The position numbers were made by a program, and so were the translations under genes. From the NCBI RefSeq assembly GCF_014203545.1, contig NZ_JACHJG010000013.1, positions 62,001 through 126,000 on the forward strand: a stretch of 64,000 nucleotides of DNA, written 5' to 3'. This DNA comes from Streptomyces netropsis. Its GTDB lineage: Bacteria > Actinomycetota > Actinomycetes > Streptomycetales > Streptomycetaceae. Shown piece by piece: positions 41,520-50,763 of this stretch (positions within the stretch are counted from its first letter, which is position 1; each line of letters opens with the position of its first letter). The notes under the pieces were generated by a model. It had not been told where the DNA came from and ran no database searches. It was given only the letters and a program-made list of their open reading frames with translations.

Positions 41520-43031
41520 GTGAACCGCCCCACCCGCCTGCCCGGTCTCCTCTGCGCCCTCGCCGTGACGAGCGCCGTCCTCTCCCCCACCGCCCCGGCA
41601 CGGGCCGCCGACGCACCCGCCGCCACCCGCTCCCCGCACTCCGGCATCCGCTTCGGCGCCTGCCCGGCGTCGGTACCGGCCCCGCCCGCCCCCGCCCGCG
41701 TCGAGTGCGGCTCCCTGAGCGTGCCGCTGGACCACCACCACCCCGACGGCCCCCGTCTGCGCATCGCCGTCTCCCGGGTCCGCGCCACCGGCACCCCCGC
41801 CGAACGCCGGGGCGTCCTGCTCGTCAATCCCGGCGGGCCGGGCGGCTCGGGCCTCCCCTACGCCGTGACCAAGCGCGCCAAGCTGCCCGAACGGGTCCGC
41901 CGCGCCTACGACGTCATCGGCTTCGACCCGCGCGGCGTCGGCGGCAGCGCACCCGCCGACTGCGGTGCCATGGGCGGCCTGTTCCGCACCCCCGCCGCCG
42001 ATCCCCTCCCGCGCGGCCGGGCGGGGATGCGGGACCACCTGAACGCGCTGCGCCGCCTCGCCGACGACTGCGCGGCCGGCGCGGGCCCGGCCCTGCCCCA
42101 TCTGTCGACCGGGGCCACGGCCCGGGACATGGACGCGATACGGGCGGCGCTCGGCGAAGCGCGCATCGGCTTCCTCGGCGTCTCCTACGGCAGCTACCTC
42201 GGCGCGGCCTACGCGGCGCGCTTCCCCCACCGGACCGGACCGATGGTGCTCGACAGCGTCGTCGGGCCCGAGAGCTGGTACGACTTCGACCTGCGCCAGG
42301 CCCGCGCGATGCTCCGGCAGCGCGACACCCTGCTGGAATGGCTGGCCGCCCATGACGACCGGTTCGCACTCGGCAGGAGCGCGCGCGAGGTCCGCGCGGC
42401 CTACGAGCGGGTGCGGGCGTCCCTGGCCGCCCACCCGGCCGACGGCTTCGGCCCGGCCGAGTTCGACCGCGCGGTGTACCGGGCCCTCGGCCGCACCGAG
42501 CGCTGGGCACCGCTCGGCGACGGGCTGCGCGCCCGTCTGCGGGACGGCGGGGTCGACGGGCTGCGCCCCAAGGCGCCCTTCGGTAGCCCGGAGTCCCGCA
42601 ACTACGAGGCCGCGAACCGCATCGTGAAGTGCGCGGACGGCCCCGGACCCACGCCCGCCCGGGTCACCGCGGACCTCCGCGCACTGCGCCGGCTCGACCC
42701 GCTCCCCGTCGTCACCGGCATCGAGGCGTCGGCCTGCGCGTACTGGCACCACCGCCCGCAGAGCCGCACCCCGCTCGGCGGCCCGGCGACGCCACCCGTC
42801 CTGCTGGTCGCCTCCGCGCACGACCCGGTCACCCCGATCGAGGGCGCCCGGCGGCTGCGGCGCGAACTGCCCGGCTCCCGTCTGGTGACCCTGGCGGACG
42901 ACTACTCGCACGGCGTCTTCGCCAGCCGGGGCAACGCCTGCGTGGACGACACGGTCGCCGCCTACCTCGTCGACGGCTCCGTACCGGCCGGGGACGTCCG
43001 CTGCGCGGGGCCGGGCCTGCCGCAGGCCTGA
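41520..43031 (+). CDS. Secreted alpha/beta hydrolase, tripeptidyl aminopeptidase type
   Basis: A 503-residue exported serine peptidase-like hydrolase (SCO/Slp/Tap family). A signal peptide (RPTRLPGLLCALAVTSAVLS...ARA) is followed by the oxyanion segment LLVNPGGPGGSGLPYAV, the nucleophile elbow FLGVSYGSYLGAAYAARF (Ser), the acid LLVASAHDPVTPIEGARRL (Asp) and the catalytic His in LADDYSHGVFASRGNACV. Start GTG 41520 is chosen to place the signal peptide at the N-terminus. It may trim small peptides from protein. Divergent from the metallophore-like operon across the Fur/Zur-like box. Confidence 0.88.
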   Translation: MNRPTRLPGLLCALAVTSAVLSPTAPARAADAPAATRSPHSGIRFGACPASVPAPPAPARVECGSLSVPLDHHHPDGPRLRIAVSRVRATGTPAERRGVLLVNPGGPGGSGLPYAVTKRAKLPERVRRAYDVIGFDPRGVGGSAPADCGAMGGLFRTPAADPLPRGRAGMRDHLNALRRLADDCAAGAGPALPHLSTGATARDMDAIRAALGEARIGFLGVSYGSYLGAAYAARFPHRTGPMVLDSVVGPESWYDFDLRQARAMLRQRDTLLEWLAAHDDRFALGRSAREVRAAYERVRASLAAHPADGFGPAEFDRAVYRALGRTERWAPLGDGLRARLRDGGVDGLRPKAPFGSPESRNYEAANRIVKCADGPGPTPARVTADLRALRRLDPLPVVTGIEASACAYWHHRPQSRTPLGGPATPPVLLVASAHDPVTPIEGARRLRRELPGSRLVTLADDYSHGVFASRGNACVDDTVAAYLVDGSVPAGDVRCAGPGLPQA

Positions 43032-43052
43032 CCGGCGGGCGATCGCCCCGGG

Positions 43053-43082
43053 CCCCGGTTCTCACGGCCCCCGGTTCTTACG
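43053..43082 (+). promoter_or_regulatory. Tandem direct repeat upstream of the two-component system (possible regulator site)
   Basis: CCCCGGTTCTCACG (43053-43066) and CCCCGGTTCTTACG (43069-43082) are two 14-base direct repeats with a 16-base period, differing at one base, about 75-100 bp before the response regulator start. OmpR-type regulators bind such tandem half-sites, so autoregulation is possible. A duplication without function cannot be excluded. Confidence 0.35.
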
Positions 43083-43154
43083 AAAGGAGGACGTCTGCCC
43101 TGGTGGGACCCACCCCGTCGGGCATGCGCCGCCCGACGGTGCGACCCTTGCGGC

Positions 43155-43889
43155 ATGCAGACCCCACCCCCCGCCCGCGTCCTCGTCGTGGACGACGATC
43201 CGACCGTCGCCGAGATCGTGACGGGATATCTCGACCGGGCCGGTTTCGACGTCGACCGGGCCGCGGACGGCCCCGCCGCGCTGGAGCGGGCCGACGCGGC
43301 CCGGCCCGACCTCGTGGTGCTGGACCTGATGCTGCCGGGCATGGACGGCCTGGAGGTGTGCCGCCGGTTGCGCGAGCGCGGGCCGGTGGCGGTCATCATG
43401 CTGACGGCGCGCGGCGACGAGGACGACCGCATCCTCGGGCTGGAGGTCGGTGCCGACGACTACGTGACCAAGCCGTTCAGCCCCCGGGAGCTGGTCCTGC
43501 GGGTGGAGTCCGTGCTGCGCCGCGCCCGCGCGGGGCGCTCCGGGCCCCCGTCCGCGCCGCCGCTGCGCGCCGCCGGGCTGGAACTCGACCCGGTGGGCCG
43601 CCGCGCCACCAAGGACGGCACCGAACTCGCCCTCACGCTCCGCGAGTTCGACCTGCTGTCCTATCTGCTGCGCCACCCGGGGAAGGCCTGCGGCCGCGAG
43701 GAGCTGATGCGCGAGGTGTGGGGGTGGGAGTTCGGCGACCTGTCGACGGTCACCGTGCACGTACGGCGCCTGCGCGGCAAGGTCGAGGACGACCCGGCGC
43801 GCCCGCTGCTGATCCGGACCGTGTGGGGCGTCGGCTACCGCTTCGAGCCGGCGGCGGAGCTCCGGGAGAGCGGGGGCGGCCGTGCGTGA
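43155..43889 (+). CDS. OmpR-family response regulator
   Basis: A 244-residue two-component regulator. Receiver domain: acidic pocket VLVVDDDPTVAEI, phospho-Asp in PDLVVLDLMLPGMDGLEV, Thr in VIMLTARGDEDD, Lys in VGADDYVTKPFSPREL. C-terminal winged helix: LALTLREFDLLSYLLRHPGK and VTVHVRRLRGKVEDDPARP. ATG 43155; no clear ribosome site precedes it, so a leaderless transcript is possible. Its last eight bases overlap the kinase gene. Confidence 0.93.
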   Translation: MQTPPPARVLVVDDDPTVAEIVTGYLDRAGFDVDRAADGPAALERADAARPDLVVLDLMLPGMDGLEVCRRLRERGPVAVIMLTARGDEDDRILGLEVGADDYVTKPFSPRELVLRVESVLRRARAGRSGPPSAPPLRAAGLELDPVGRRATKDGTELALTLREFDLLSYLLRHPGKACGREELMREVWGWEFGDLSTVTVHVRRLRGKVEDDPARPLLIRTVWGVGYRFEPAAELRESGGGRA

Positions 43890-45003
43890 CGTCCTGCTGA
43901 TCGCCCTCTTCGCCTTCCTGGGCGCGGCCGCCGCGGGACTGCTGGGAGCCCTCGCGCTGCGGGCCCTGCGCCACCGCTCGGTCGCGGTGTCCCTGACCGT
44001 GGTGGCCGTGGTCTCGGTGGCTGCCATGCTCGCCGGGACGCTCGCCGTGGCCCGGGCGATGTTCCTGTCGCCCCACGATCTGACGGTCGTGACGACGGTG
44101 TGCGCGATGGCCGCCGTGGTCTCGCTCGCGACGGCGCTGCTGCTGGGCCGGTGGGTGGTGGCGCGCAGCAACGCCCTGACCCTGGCGGCCCGTTCCTTCG
44201 GCGAAGGCGGCAGCTTCGCCGCCCCGGGCGGCGGTGCCACGGCCGAACTGGCCGGACTCGGGCGCGAGCTGGCCGCGACGAGCGAGAAACTCGCGCGGTC
44301 ACGGGAGCGGGAGCGGGCGCTGGACGCCTCCCGCCGGGAACTCGTCGCCTGGATCTCGCACGACCTGCGGACCCCGCTGGCCGGGCTGCGGGCCATGGCG
44401 GAGGCGCTGGAGGACGGCGTGGCCGAGGACCCGCAGCGCTACTTCCGACAGATCCGCACCGAGGTGGACCGGCTCAACTCCATGGTCGGCGACCTCTTCG
44501 AGCTCTCCCGCATCCACGCGGGCGCGCTCCCGCTGAGCCCGAGCCGGATGTCGGTGTACGACCTGGTGGGCGACGCGCTCGCCGGGGCGGGCCCGTTGGC
44601 CCGCGAACACGGGGTCCACCTGGTCGGCGACACGGTGGCCGAGGTCCCGGTGGAGGTCGACGGCAAGGAGATGACGCGCGTCCTCGGCAACCTCCTCGTC
44701 AACGCGATCCGCCACACCCCGGCCGACGGCACGGTCGCGGTGGCCGCGCGGCGGGGCACGGACGAGGAAAGGGACACCGTCGTGCTGTCCGTCACGGACG
44801 GCTGCGGCGGCATTTCCGAGGAGGACCTCCCCCGCGTCTTCGACACGGGCTGGCGCGGCTCCGAGGCCCGCACGCCGCCGGCGGGCGCGGGCCTGGGCCT
44901 GGCCATCGTCCGCGGCATCGTCGAGGCCCACGCGGGCCACGCCGCGGTCCGCAACGTCCCCGGCGGCTGCCGCTTCGACGTCGTCCTGCCGGCGGCGCGG
45001 TAG
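43882..45003 (+). CDS. Sensor histidine kinase partner
   Basis: A 373-residue membrane histidine kinase. Two helix pairs near the N-terminus (about residues 1-28, 35-58 and 70-90) with almost no extracytoplasmic loop, a short HAMP-like linker (LGRWVVARSNALTLAARSFG), then the DHp domain with the phospho-His in RRELVAWISHDLRTPLAGLR and an HATPase_c domain (RVLGNLLVNAIRHTPADGTV, VTDGCGGISEEDLPRVFD, GAGLGLAIVRGIVEAHAGHA). Lack of a sensory loop suggests it senses membrane or intramembrane stress. GTG 43882 overlaps the regulator gene. Confidence 0.92.
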   Translation: MRDVLLIALFAFLGAAAAGLLGALALRALRHRSVAVSLTVVAVVSVAAMLAGTLAVARAMFLSPHDLTVVTTVCAMAAVVSLATALLLGRWVVARSNALTLAARSFGEGGSFAAPGGGATAELAGLGRELAATSEKLARSRERERALDASRRELVAWISHDLRTPLAGLRAMAEALEDGVAEDPQRYFRQIRTEVDRLNSMVGDLFELSRIHAGALPLSPSRMSVYDLVGDALAGAGPLAREHGVHLVGDTVAEVPVEVDGKEMTRVLGNLLVNAIRHTPADGTVAVAARRGTDEERDTVVLSVTDGCGGISEEDLPRVFDTGWRGSEARTPPAGAGLGLAIVRGIVEAHAGHAAVRNVPGGCRFDVVLPAAR

Positions 45004-45495
45004 CGCTGCGGCTCGCGTGGGCCGTACGGTCCGGCCCACGGCCGGGCCGTCCGGCGCCGCGACGTCCACCCCCGCGCTTCGGCTCAGACTCCACCCGCGG
45101 GCACACCACACCGAACCCCGGCGAGCCGGCCGCCCGACGGGGGTGGCCCTGCCGACGCCGACGCAACGCTGCGACCGGGGAGCCGGACAGTCCGGCCCGC
45201 GTCCTTAGCCCCGGGGCGGGCACCATGCGACGGCCGTGACACGCCGAACATCGCCGAGCCGTCCACCGCCCACCGTCCGCCGGACGGAGCCGTGACCGCC
45301 GCGCGAGCGCCATCGCACTGCCGGCCCAGAAACTGCCGGGGCGGTGGAGCAGGCCCGTGGGCGCGCTTCCAGCGCCGGGGGACGGCGAAGGGACCGTTGC
45401 CGCCTCACGGCCGGCTCACCCGCCGCGCCAAGGCCGTCGATCCGCGCGTCCCGCGAAACGGTACGGCCCCCGTCGACGTGGCAACCGGCCCCAGG
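45004..45495. other. Intergenic region between the sensor kinase and the FAD monooxygenase
   Basis: 492 bp where several frames are open on both strands, as usual in high-GC DNA, but none has a ribosome site, a family motif or a consistent codon bias. Short inverted sequences near 45020-45045 (GGGCCGTACGGTCCGGCCCA) could form a terminator for the two-component operon. Otherwise I see nothing in it. Confidence 0.4.
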
Positions 45496-46719
45496 TCAGC
45501 GGCGCGGACCCGGCATCGCCTGGCCGCCGAAGCCGCGGCCGCCGTCGGCCGCCTCCCGCCACCAGGCGTCGATCGCGTCCGGGTCCATCGCCGGCCAATC
45601 CGGCGTCCGCTGGACCTGTGCCCGGCCCAGCCGACGGGCGAGTTCGACCGCCGCGCGGCCGGAGGGGGTGCGCTCGGCGTCGTACGTGGCGACGGCCTCG
45701 TCCCAGGTGGCGGCCGAGCGCAGGGAGCGCTCCAGCACCGAGGCGTCCTGGAGCGCCTTGACCGCGCCGCCGCCGGCGTGCGGGCGGGCGACGGCGGCCG
45801 CGTCGCCGACGAGGACGAGCCGGTCCTCCCCGAAGTGCGGGACGATGAGGTCGTAGATGGGCTGGACCTGGGTCTCGGCCTCGGGGGTGCGCCTGATGAC
45901 TTCCTGCCAGAAGGGCGGGAAGTACTTCTCGATCACCTCGGTGTGACCGGCGATCAGCTCCTGGGGCACCGCGCCCGGCGGCAGGCTGGTGGGGTCCTCC
46001 AGCGTGAGCCCCGCCGCGGCCGGCGGGGCGGCGTAGAACACCCAGTTGGCGGAGACGCCCCGGCCGCCGCGGCCGGGGATGCGGTAGGCCATCAGATGAC
46101 CACCGGGGAAGCCGACGGACGTGGCGGCCTCCTCGGGCCAGGCCGTGTCCGGGCCGGGCAGCAGTTCGGCGGGCAGGGCGCCGCGCCAGGCCAGATACCC
46201 CGCGTAAACGGGCACGGTGGCCGCGTGGGTCGCCGCCCGGACGACCGAGCGGTAGCCGTCCGCGCCGACGACGAGGTCGAAGCGCTCCTCGCTCCCGTCA
46301 GCGAACCGCAGCGTGGCGCCGTCGGGCTCCGACAGGACCCGCTCGACGACCGCGCCCTGGTGGTAGGTGACGGACGCGGGTATCCGGGCCCGTAACTCCT
46401 GCCAGAGCGATCCCCAGTTGTACGAGCGGAACGGGAAGGGCACCGCGCCCACCGTCCGCCCGGCCCGCTCCTCGCCGTCCCTGACCACCCAGGGCCGGTG
46501 GGTGAGGCGCACCCAGGGGATGTCCGCGTCGATGTAACCGGCGGCCTCCATCTCGGCGTACCGGTCGTCGTGGACGGCGAGGCCGACTCCCCGGTCCTCG
46601 AGCCGGCCGGCCGCCCGTTCGTACACCACGACCTCGTCGGCCCCGGCCCGTGTCGCGGCGAGCGCGGCGGCACAGCCCGCCACGCTCCCGCCGACGACGG
46701 CCACACGTCCTCCGTGCAT
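45496..46719 (-). CDS. FAD-dependent monooxygenase (PHBH fold)
   Basis: A 407-residue flavin hydroxylase. MHGGRVAVVGGSVAGCAAAL gives the N-terminal GxGxxG-type Rossmann loop (GGSVAG), FDLVVGADGYRSVVR the DG motif and EDRLVLVGDAAAVARPHAGG the GD motif. ATG 46719 is chosen since it puts the FAD loop near residue 10; AAAGGAACGGG is upstream. Differs strongly from the other monooxygenase in this window (17.6-18.8 kb). Divergent from an APC permease with an inverted repeat between, so uptake and oxidation of one substrate may be linked. Confidence 0.87.
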   Translation of the reverse strand: MHGGRVAVVGGSVAGCAAALAATRAGADEVVVYERAAGRLEDRGVGLAVHDDRYAEMEAAGYIDADIPWVRLTHRPWVVRDGEERAGRTVGAVPFPFRSYNWGSLWQELRARIPASVTYHQGAVVERVLSEPDGATLRFADGSEERFDLVVGADGYRSVVRAATHAATVPVYAGYLAWRGALPAELLPGPDTAWPEEAATSVGFPGGHLMAYRIPGRGGRGVSANWVFYAAPPAAAGLTLEDPTSLPPGAVPQELIAGHTEVIEKYFPPFWQEVIRRTPEAETQVQPIYDLIVPHFGEDRLVLVGDAAAVARPHAGGGAVKALQDASVLERSLRSAATWDEAVATYDAERTPSGRAAVELARRLGRAQVQRTPDWPAMDPDAIDAWWREAADGGRGFGGQAMPGPRR

Positions 46720-46784
46720 TGACGATCCCGTTCCTTTCCCGACCCGGGACGTCACGCGCTCTCCCGGATCTTCGACCTGTGCCC

Positions 46785-46802
46785 GGATCACCGACGTGAT
46801 CC
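46785..46802. promoter_or_regulatory. Inverted repeat in the monooxygenase/permease divergent promoter region
   Basis: GGATCAC-CGAC-GTGATCC is a perfect 7-base inverted repeat with a four-base spacer, 66 bp upstream of the monooxygenase start and about 235 bp upstream of the permease start. It has the size of an operator for a dimeric regulator, but no regulator gene adjoins. The rest of the 317-bp divergent region (46720-47036) shows no gene. Confidence 0.35.
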
Positions 46803-47036
46803 GTAGAGTGCTGAGCGGGCTCCCCCGTTCGATAGCGAGTCTGCTCAACTTCGCTCCCGCACGCTCCTCTTTTCACCGTGACCTGCGACTCGTTGTGCGC
46901 CGAACGGGCGGTGGCGCCGAGTCCGCTTCGTGCAGCGGCGTCCATGTGGTGGACGCGTCGGGCGGCCCGGTGCTACGCACACCCTGAGCGCGTCGCGCGG
47001 ACCGCAGGCACCCGGCACGAGAAAGGGCTGACCGCC

Positions 47037-48527
47037 ATGGCAGACACGGAAGACGAGCCGGGCCGACGGGTCGGATTCGTACGTCGCATCGGGCTGTTCC
47101 AGGCCACCGCCCTCAACATGAGTCAGATGTGCGGCATCGGGCCCTTCGTCACCATCCCGCTGATGGTCGCGGCGTTCGGCGGGCCGCAGGCCGTCATCGG
47201 GTTCGTGGCGGGGGCGGTCCTCGCGCTGGCGGACGGGCTGATCTGGGCCGAGCTGGGCGCCGCGATGCCGGGGGCGGGCGGCAGTTACGTCTATCTGCGG
47301 CAGGCGTTCCAGTACCGCACCGGAAAGCTGATGCCGTTCCTGTTCGTCTGGACGGCGATGCTCTTCATCCCGCTCGGCATGTCCACGGGCGTCATCGGCT
47401 TCGTGCAGTATCTCGGCTATCTGTGGCCGGACATGGGGCAGACGCAGGGGGATCTCGTCGGGCTGGCCGTCGTCGCACTGATCATCGCGGCGCTGTGGCG
47501 GCGGGTCGAGAACATCGCGAAGATCACCGTCGTGCTGTGGTGCGTGATGATCGCCTCCGTCGTCCTCGTCATCGTCGCAGCCTTCACCCACTTCAGCCCC
47601 GACCGGGCCTTCACCTACCCGGCCCACGCCTTCGAGCTGACGACCAATCACTTCTGGATCGGCTTCGCGGCGGGTCTGACCATCGGCATCTACGACTACC
47701 TCGGCTACAACACCGCCGCCTACATGGGCGCCGAGATCAAGAACCCCGGACGCACCCTGCCGCGCGCCATCGTCTACTCCATCCTCGGCATCATGGGCAT
47801 CTATCTGCTGCTCCAGATCGGCACCCTGGGCATCATCGACTGGAAGCAGATGCTCGACCCCGACTCGACGGCCTCGAGCTCCGTCGCCTCCGCCGTCCTG
47901 GAGAAGGCGTGGGGGAAGACGGCGGCCAACACGGTGACCGTACTGATCCTGATCACGGCGGTCGCCTCGGTCTTCGCCGGGCTGCTCGGCGGCTCCCGCG
48001 TCCCGTACGACGCCGCGCGGGACAAGGTCTTCTTCCGCCCGTTCGGCAAGCTCCACCCCCGTCATCGCTTCCCGGTGCTGGGGCTGGCGACGATGGGCGT
48101 ACTGACCGCCGTCGGCTTCCTGATCGGCCGCCACACCAATCTGGCGACGCTCATCCAGCTGCTGACCGCCGTCATGGTGATCGTGCAGGCGCTGGCCCAG
48201 GTGGCCGCCGTGACCGTGCTGCGCCGCCGTCAGCCGACGCTGCGGCGCCCGTACCGCATGTGGCTCTACCCGCTGCCGAGCATCGTCGCGCTCGTCGGCT
48301 GGCTGGTGATCTACGGCTACGCGGACGAGAACTCCCCCGGCCGGCACCCCATCGAATGGTCCCTGGCCTGGGTCGCGGCGGGCTGTGTGGCCTTCGTGCT
48401 GTGGGCGCGCTACGAGAAGGCGTGGCCGTTCGGGCCCCGGGAGATCAACGAGGAGTATCTGCGGGGCGCCGACCCGGACACCGACCCCGACGCCGACCCG
48501 GACACGAAGGAGCCGGTGGCGCTCTGA
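47037..48527 (+). CDS. APC-family amino acid/amine permease
   Basis: A 496-residue membrane protein with about 12 helices. VGFVRRIGLFQATALNMSQM and CGIGPFVTIPLMVAAFGG are the first helix and substrate loop, AELGAAMPGAGGSYVYLRQA the conserved segment after helix 2, and YDYLGYNTAAYMGAEIKNPG the helix 6 loop. This variant lacks the usual GIIGxGIF and has GIGPF, as in the LAT/AGT and polyamine-type branches. The C-terminus has an acidic Asp-Pro repeat (DPDTDPDADPDT). ATG 47037 with GAAAGGGC upstream. Confidence 0.88.
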   Translation: MADTEDEPGRRVGFVRRIGLFQATALNMSQMCGIGPFVTIPLMVAAFGGPQAVIGFVAGAVLALADGLIWAELGAAMPGAGGSYVYLRQAFQYRTGKLMPFLFVWTAMLFIPLGMSTGVIGFVQYLGYLWPDMGQTQGDLVGLAVVALIIAALWRRVENIAKITVVLWCVMIASVVLVIVAAFTHFSPDRAFTYPAHAFELTTNHFWIGFAAGLTIGIYDYLGYNTAAYMGAEIKNPGRTLPRAIVYSILGIMGIYLLLQIGTLGIIDWKQMLDPDSTASSSVASAVLEKAWGKTAANTVTVLILITAVASVFAGLLGGSRVPYDAARDKVFFRPFGKLHPRHRFPVLGLATMGVLTAVGFLIGRHTNLATLIQLLTAVMVIVQALAQVAAVTVLRRRQPTLRRPYRMWLYPLPSIVALVGWLVIYGYADENSPGRHPIEWSLAWVAAGCVAFVLWARYEKAWPFGPREINEEYLRGADPDTDPDADPDTKEPVAL

Positions 48528-48620
48528 CCCCCGCGCGGTCGGCCCGCGCGCCGCTCCCCCGGCCGGCCGGCCGCCGCCTGGGCACCGGCGGCCGGGCCGA
48601 ACGGTGATAAAACGGCACCC

Positions 48621-49214
48621 ATGCCTGTGACCACCGCTGCTCCCCCGTCCGCCACCACCGCCCCGCGGCGCAAGCTGTTCTGGCACCGCCTCATATTCGG
48701 GCTCTGGTACCGCCCCGTCGAAGTACTCGACGAGGCACGGGACCGGAGCGTCTGGGGGGCTGCCGCGTTTCTGTGCCTGCTGTGCGGAGCACTCGGAACG
48801 CTGGCGAAGGACTCGTTCTGGGGGCAGTGGCGGGTCGACCGCACGCTCGCGCTGGAGGCCATGGGCATCGCCGCGGTCGTGGTGCTCTTCGCCAGCCTGC
48901 TGCTGGGGGTCGTCACCCACGCCATCGCGCGGCGCCTCGGCGGCAACGGCAAGTTCGGACCGACCGTCGGGCTGTTCGTCGTCCTCTTCTGGGCGACGGA
49001 TCTGCCGCGTCTGCTCCTCGACACCTGGCTGGCGGGCGACACCGTCCCGGTACGGGCCGCCGCCTGGATCACCTCGGCCTTCGGCTACGCGCTCGCGGCC
49101 CTGCTGATCCGCGGCCAGCACCATCTGCCCACCCACAAGGCGGTGGCGGCGGTGAGCATCCAGATGCTGGCGGCCGTGGCCCTGCTCAAGTTTCCCTACG
49201 GGAGCGGCGGCTGA
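48621..49214 (+). CDS. Yip1-like multi-spanning membrane protein
   Basis: A 197-residue protein with a cytoplasmic N-terminus and about five helices (for example SVWGAAAFLCLLCGALGTLA, IAAVVVLFASLLLGVVTHAI, AAVSIQMLAAVALLKF). The opening motif HRLIFGLWYRPVEVLDEARD and the later ARRLGGNGKFGPTVGLFV resemble Yip1-domain proteins of bacteria, whose role is unknown. It follows the permease by 93 bp with its own start (ATG 48621). Confidence 0.65.
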   Translation: MPVTTAAPPSATTAPRRKLFWHRLIFGLWYRPVEVLDEARDRSVWGAAAFLCLLCGALGTLAKDSFWGQWRVDRTLALEAMGIAAVVVLFASLLLGVVTHAIARRLGGNGKFGPTVGLFVVLFWATDLPRLLLDTWLAGDTVPVRAAAWITSAFGYALAALLIRGQHHLPTHKAVAAVSIQMLAAVALLKFPYGSGG

Positions 49215-49387
49215 GGCCGGTCCCGGTGGCCGGGCCGACGCCGCGCCGGTGCCGTACTGGTGCCGTACCGGTGCCGGGAAGTCGAAGGCCCGCCCGGTGC
49301 GACGGGGGATGCACACCGGGCGGGCTCGAGGACAGTTCTACCTCATCAAGGATGGGTTATGCACCAAAAATCTGTTCGGCTTGTCGA

Positions 49388-50611
49388 TTACCAGCGAACG
49401 GGGAGCGAAATCAGGCCACGCGCGCGAACCGTCGGACGCCACCTCAGTTCCTCGCGCGGCACATCGAGCGCCAGCCCCGGAAAGCGCTCCAGCAGCACGG
49501 CCAGCGCGGTCTCGGTCTCCATCCGGGCCAGCGGCGCACCCAGGCAGTAGTGGATTCCATGGCCCAGCGTGAGCTGCCCGGACCGGTCCCGTTGCAGGTC
49601 AAGGCGGTCGGGGTCGGAGAATTGCCCGGGGTCGCGGTTGGCGGAGGCCAGCGAGAGCAGCACGGTCTCACCGGCCGGCACGATCACTCCACCGATTTCG
49701 ACGTCCTCCAGGGGGAAGCGCCGGATCGCCAGCGGAGCGGGCCCTTCCCAGCGTCCCAGCTCCTCCACGGCCCTTCCGAGACCGTCCGGATTCTTTCGTA
49801 GCTCGCGCAGCTGTTCGGGATGGTCGAGCAGGGCCAGAACCGCGTTGGCGATGAGATGGACGGTGTTCTCGTATCCGGCGAAGAGGATGAGGAACGCCAA
49901 GGACGTCAGCTCGTCCTCGGAGAGCCGGTCGCCGTCGGCACCGCCCTCCTCGTCCCGGGCGGCGATCAGGTCGGAGAGCAGATCGTCGGCGGGGTCGGCG
50001 CGCTTGCTCGCGATGAGCCCGGCGAAGAAGCGCATCATGCTGCCGACGGCCTGCTTGGCCAGCTCGGGCCGCGCGCGGTCCGGGGTGATCAGGGCATCGG
50101 TCCAGGCCCGGAAGTCGTGCCGGTCCTCCTTCGGGACGCCGAGGAGATCGCAGATGACGGTGATGGGCAAGGGGCCCGCGTAGGCGGCGAGCAGATCCGC
50201 GCGCCCGTCGGCCTCGACGGCGTCGAGGAGTTCCCCGGCGAGCTCGCGGACCGGCTCGCGGAGCTTGTCGACCCGGCCGGTGGTGAACGCCTTCACCACC
50301 AGGCGGCGCACCCGGGTGTGGTCGGGCGGGTCCATGTTGAGCAGGTTGGCGTCCAGCGCCGGGGGCAGCGCGAAGCCGCCGTAGTTGCCGGGCAGGGCGT
50401 TGCGCTTGTCCAGCGAGAACCGGGGATCGGCGAGCGCCCGGCGCACGTCGTCATACCGGGTCACCAGCCAGGCGGGCCGGCCGTCGTGGCCGACGATCCG
50501 GTGGGCGGGAGCCGCTTCGCGGAGTTCGGCGTTGGCGCCGTGCGGGTCGGAGATCAGCCGGGCGGTGACGTCGGCGGGCGTGGAGGCGCCGGGCGGGGCG
50601 GAGTTCTGCAT
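49388..50611 (-). CDS. Cytochrome P450 (CYP107/105-like) with atypical I-helix
   Basis: A 407-residue P450. K-helix ExxR in AVEELGRWEG, haem loop LGHGIHYCLGAPLARME with the axial Cys (first Phe of the usual FGxG replaced by Leu). The I-helix is ILFAGYENTVHLIAN: where most P450s have A-G-x-E/D-T this one has A-G-Y-E-N, so the oxygen-activating Thr is replaced by Asn, with a Thr one position later. Such variants occur in biosynthetic P450s. ATG 50611 (MQNSAPPGASTPADV) is chosen; the longer frame crosses a palindrome. Same strand and downstream of the MAB_1171c-type gene. Confidence 0.9.
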   Translation of the reverse strand: MQNSAPPGASTPADVTARLISDPHGANAELREAAPAHRIVGHDGRPAWLVTRYDDVRRALADPRFSLDKRNALPGNYGGFALPPALDANLLNMDPPDHTRVRRLVVKAFTTGRVDKLREPVRELAGELLDAVEADGRADLLAAYAGPLPITVICDLLGVPKEDRHDFRAWTDALITPDRARPELAKQAVGSMMRFFAGLIASKRADPADDLLSDLIAARDEEGGADGDRLSEDELTSLAFLILFAGYENTVHLIANAVLALLDHPEQLRELRKNPDGLGRAVEELGRWEGPAPLAIRRFPLEDVEIGGVIVPAGETVLLSLASANRDPGQFSDPDRLDLQRDRSGQLTLGHGIHYCLGAPLARMETETALAVLLERFPGLALDVPREELRWRPTVRARGLISLPVRW

Positions 50612-50665
50612 GGCATCCGACTCTAGACGGGGGCGTCGCCACCCCGGGGCGGTGATGCGCACCGG

Positions 50666-50703
50666 CGGCGCTGGATCCGTACTGTCGTACGGATCCAGCG
50701 CCG
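50666..50703. terminator. 17-bp perfect inverted repeat between the MAB_1171c-type gene and the P450
   Basis: CGGCGCTGGATCCGTAC at 50666-50682 is mirrored exactly at 50687-50703 with the loop TGTC. It lies 61 bp after the stop of the upstream minus-strand gene and 55 bp before the P450 start. It could be a terminator (no T-run, as usual in Streptomyces), or an operator of the P450 gene. Confidence 0.55.
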
Positions 50704-50763
50704 GCCTGTGTCGCAGGCGGCCTTGACCCCCGTCCATGGCCGCCTCGTCTGTGGGCCCCGCCG

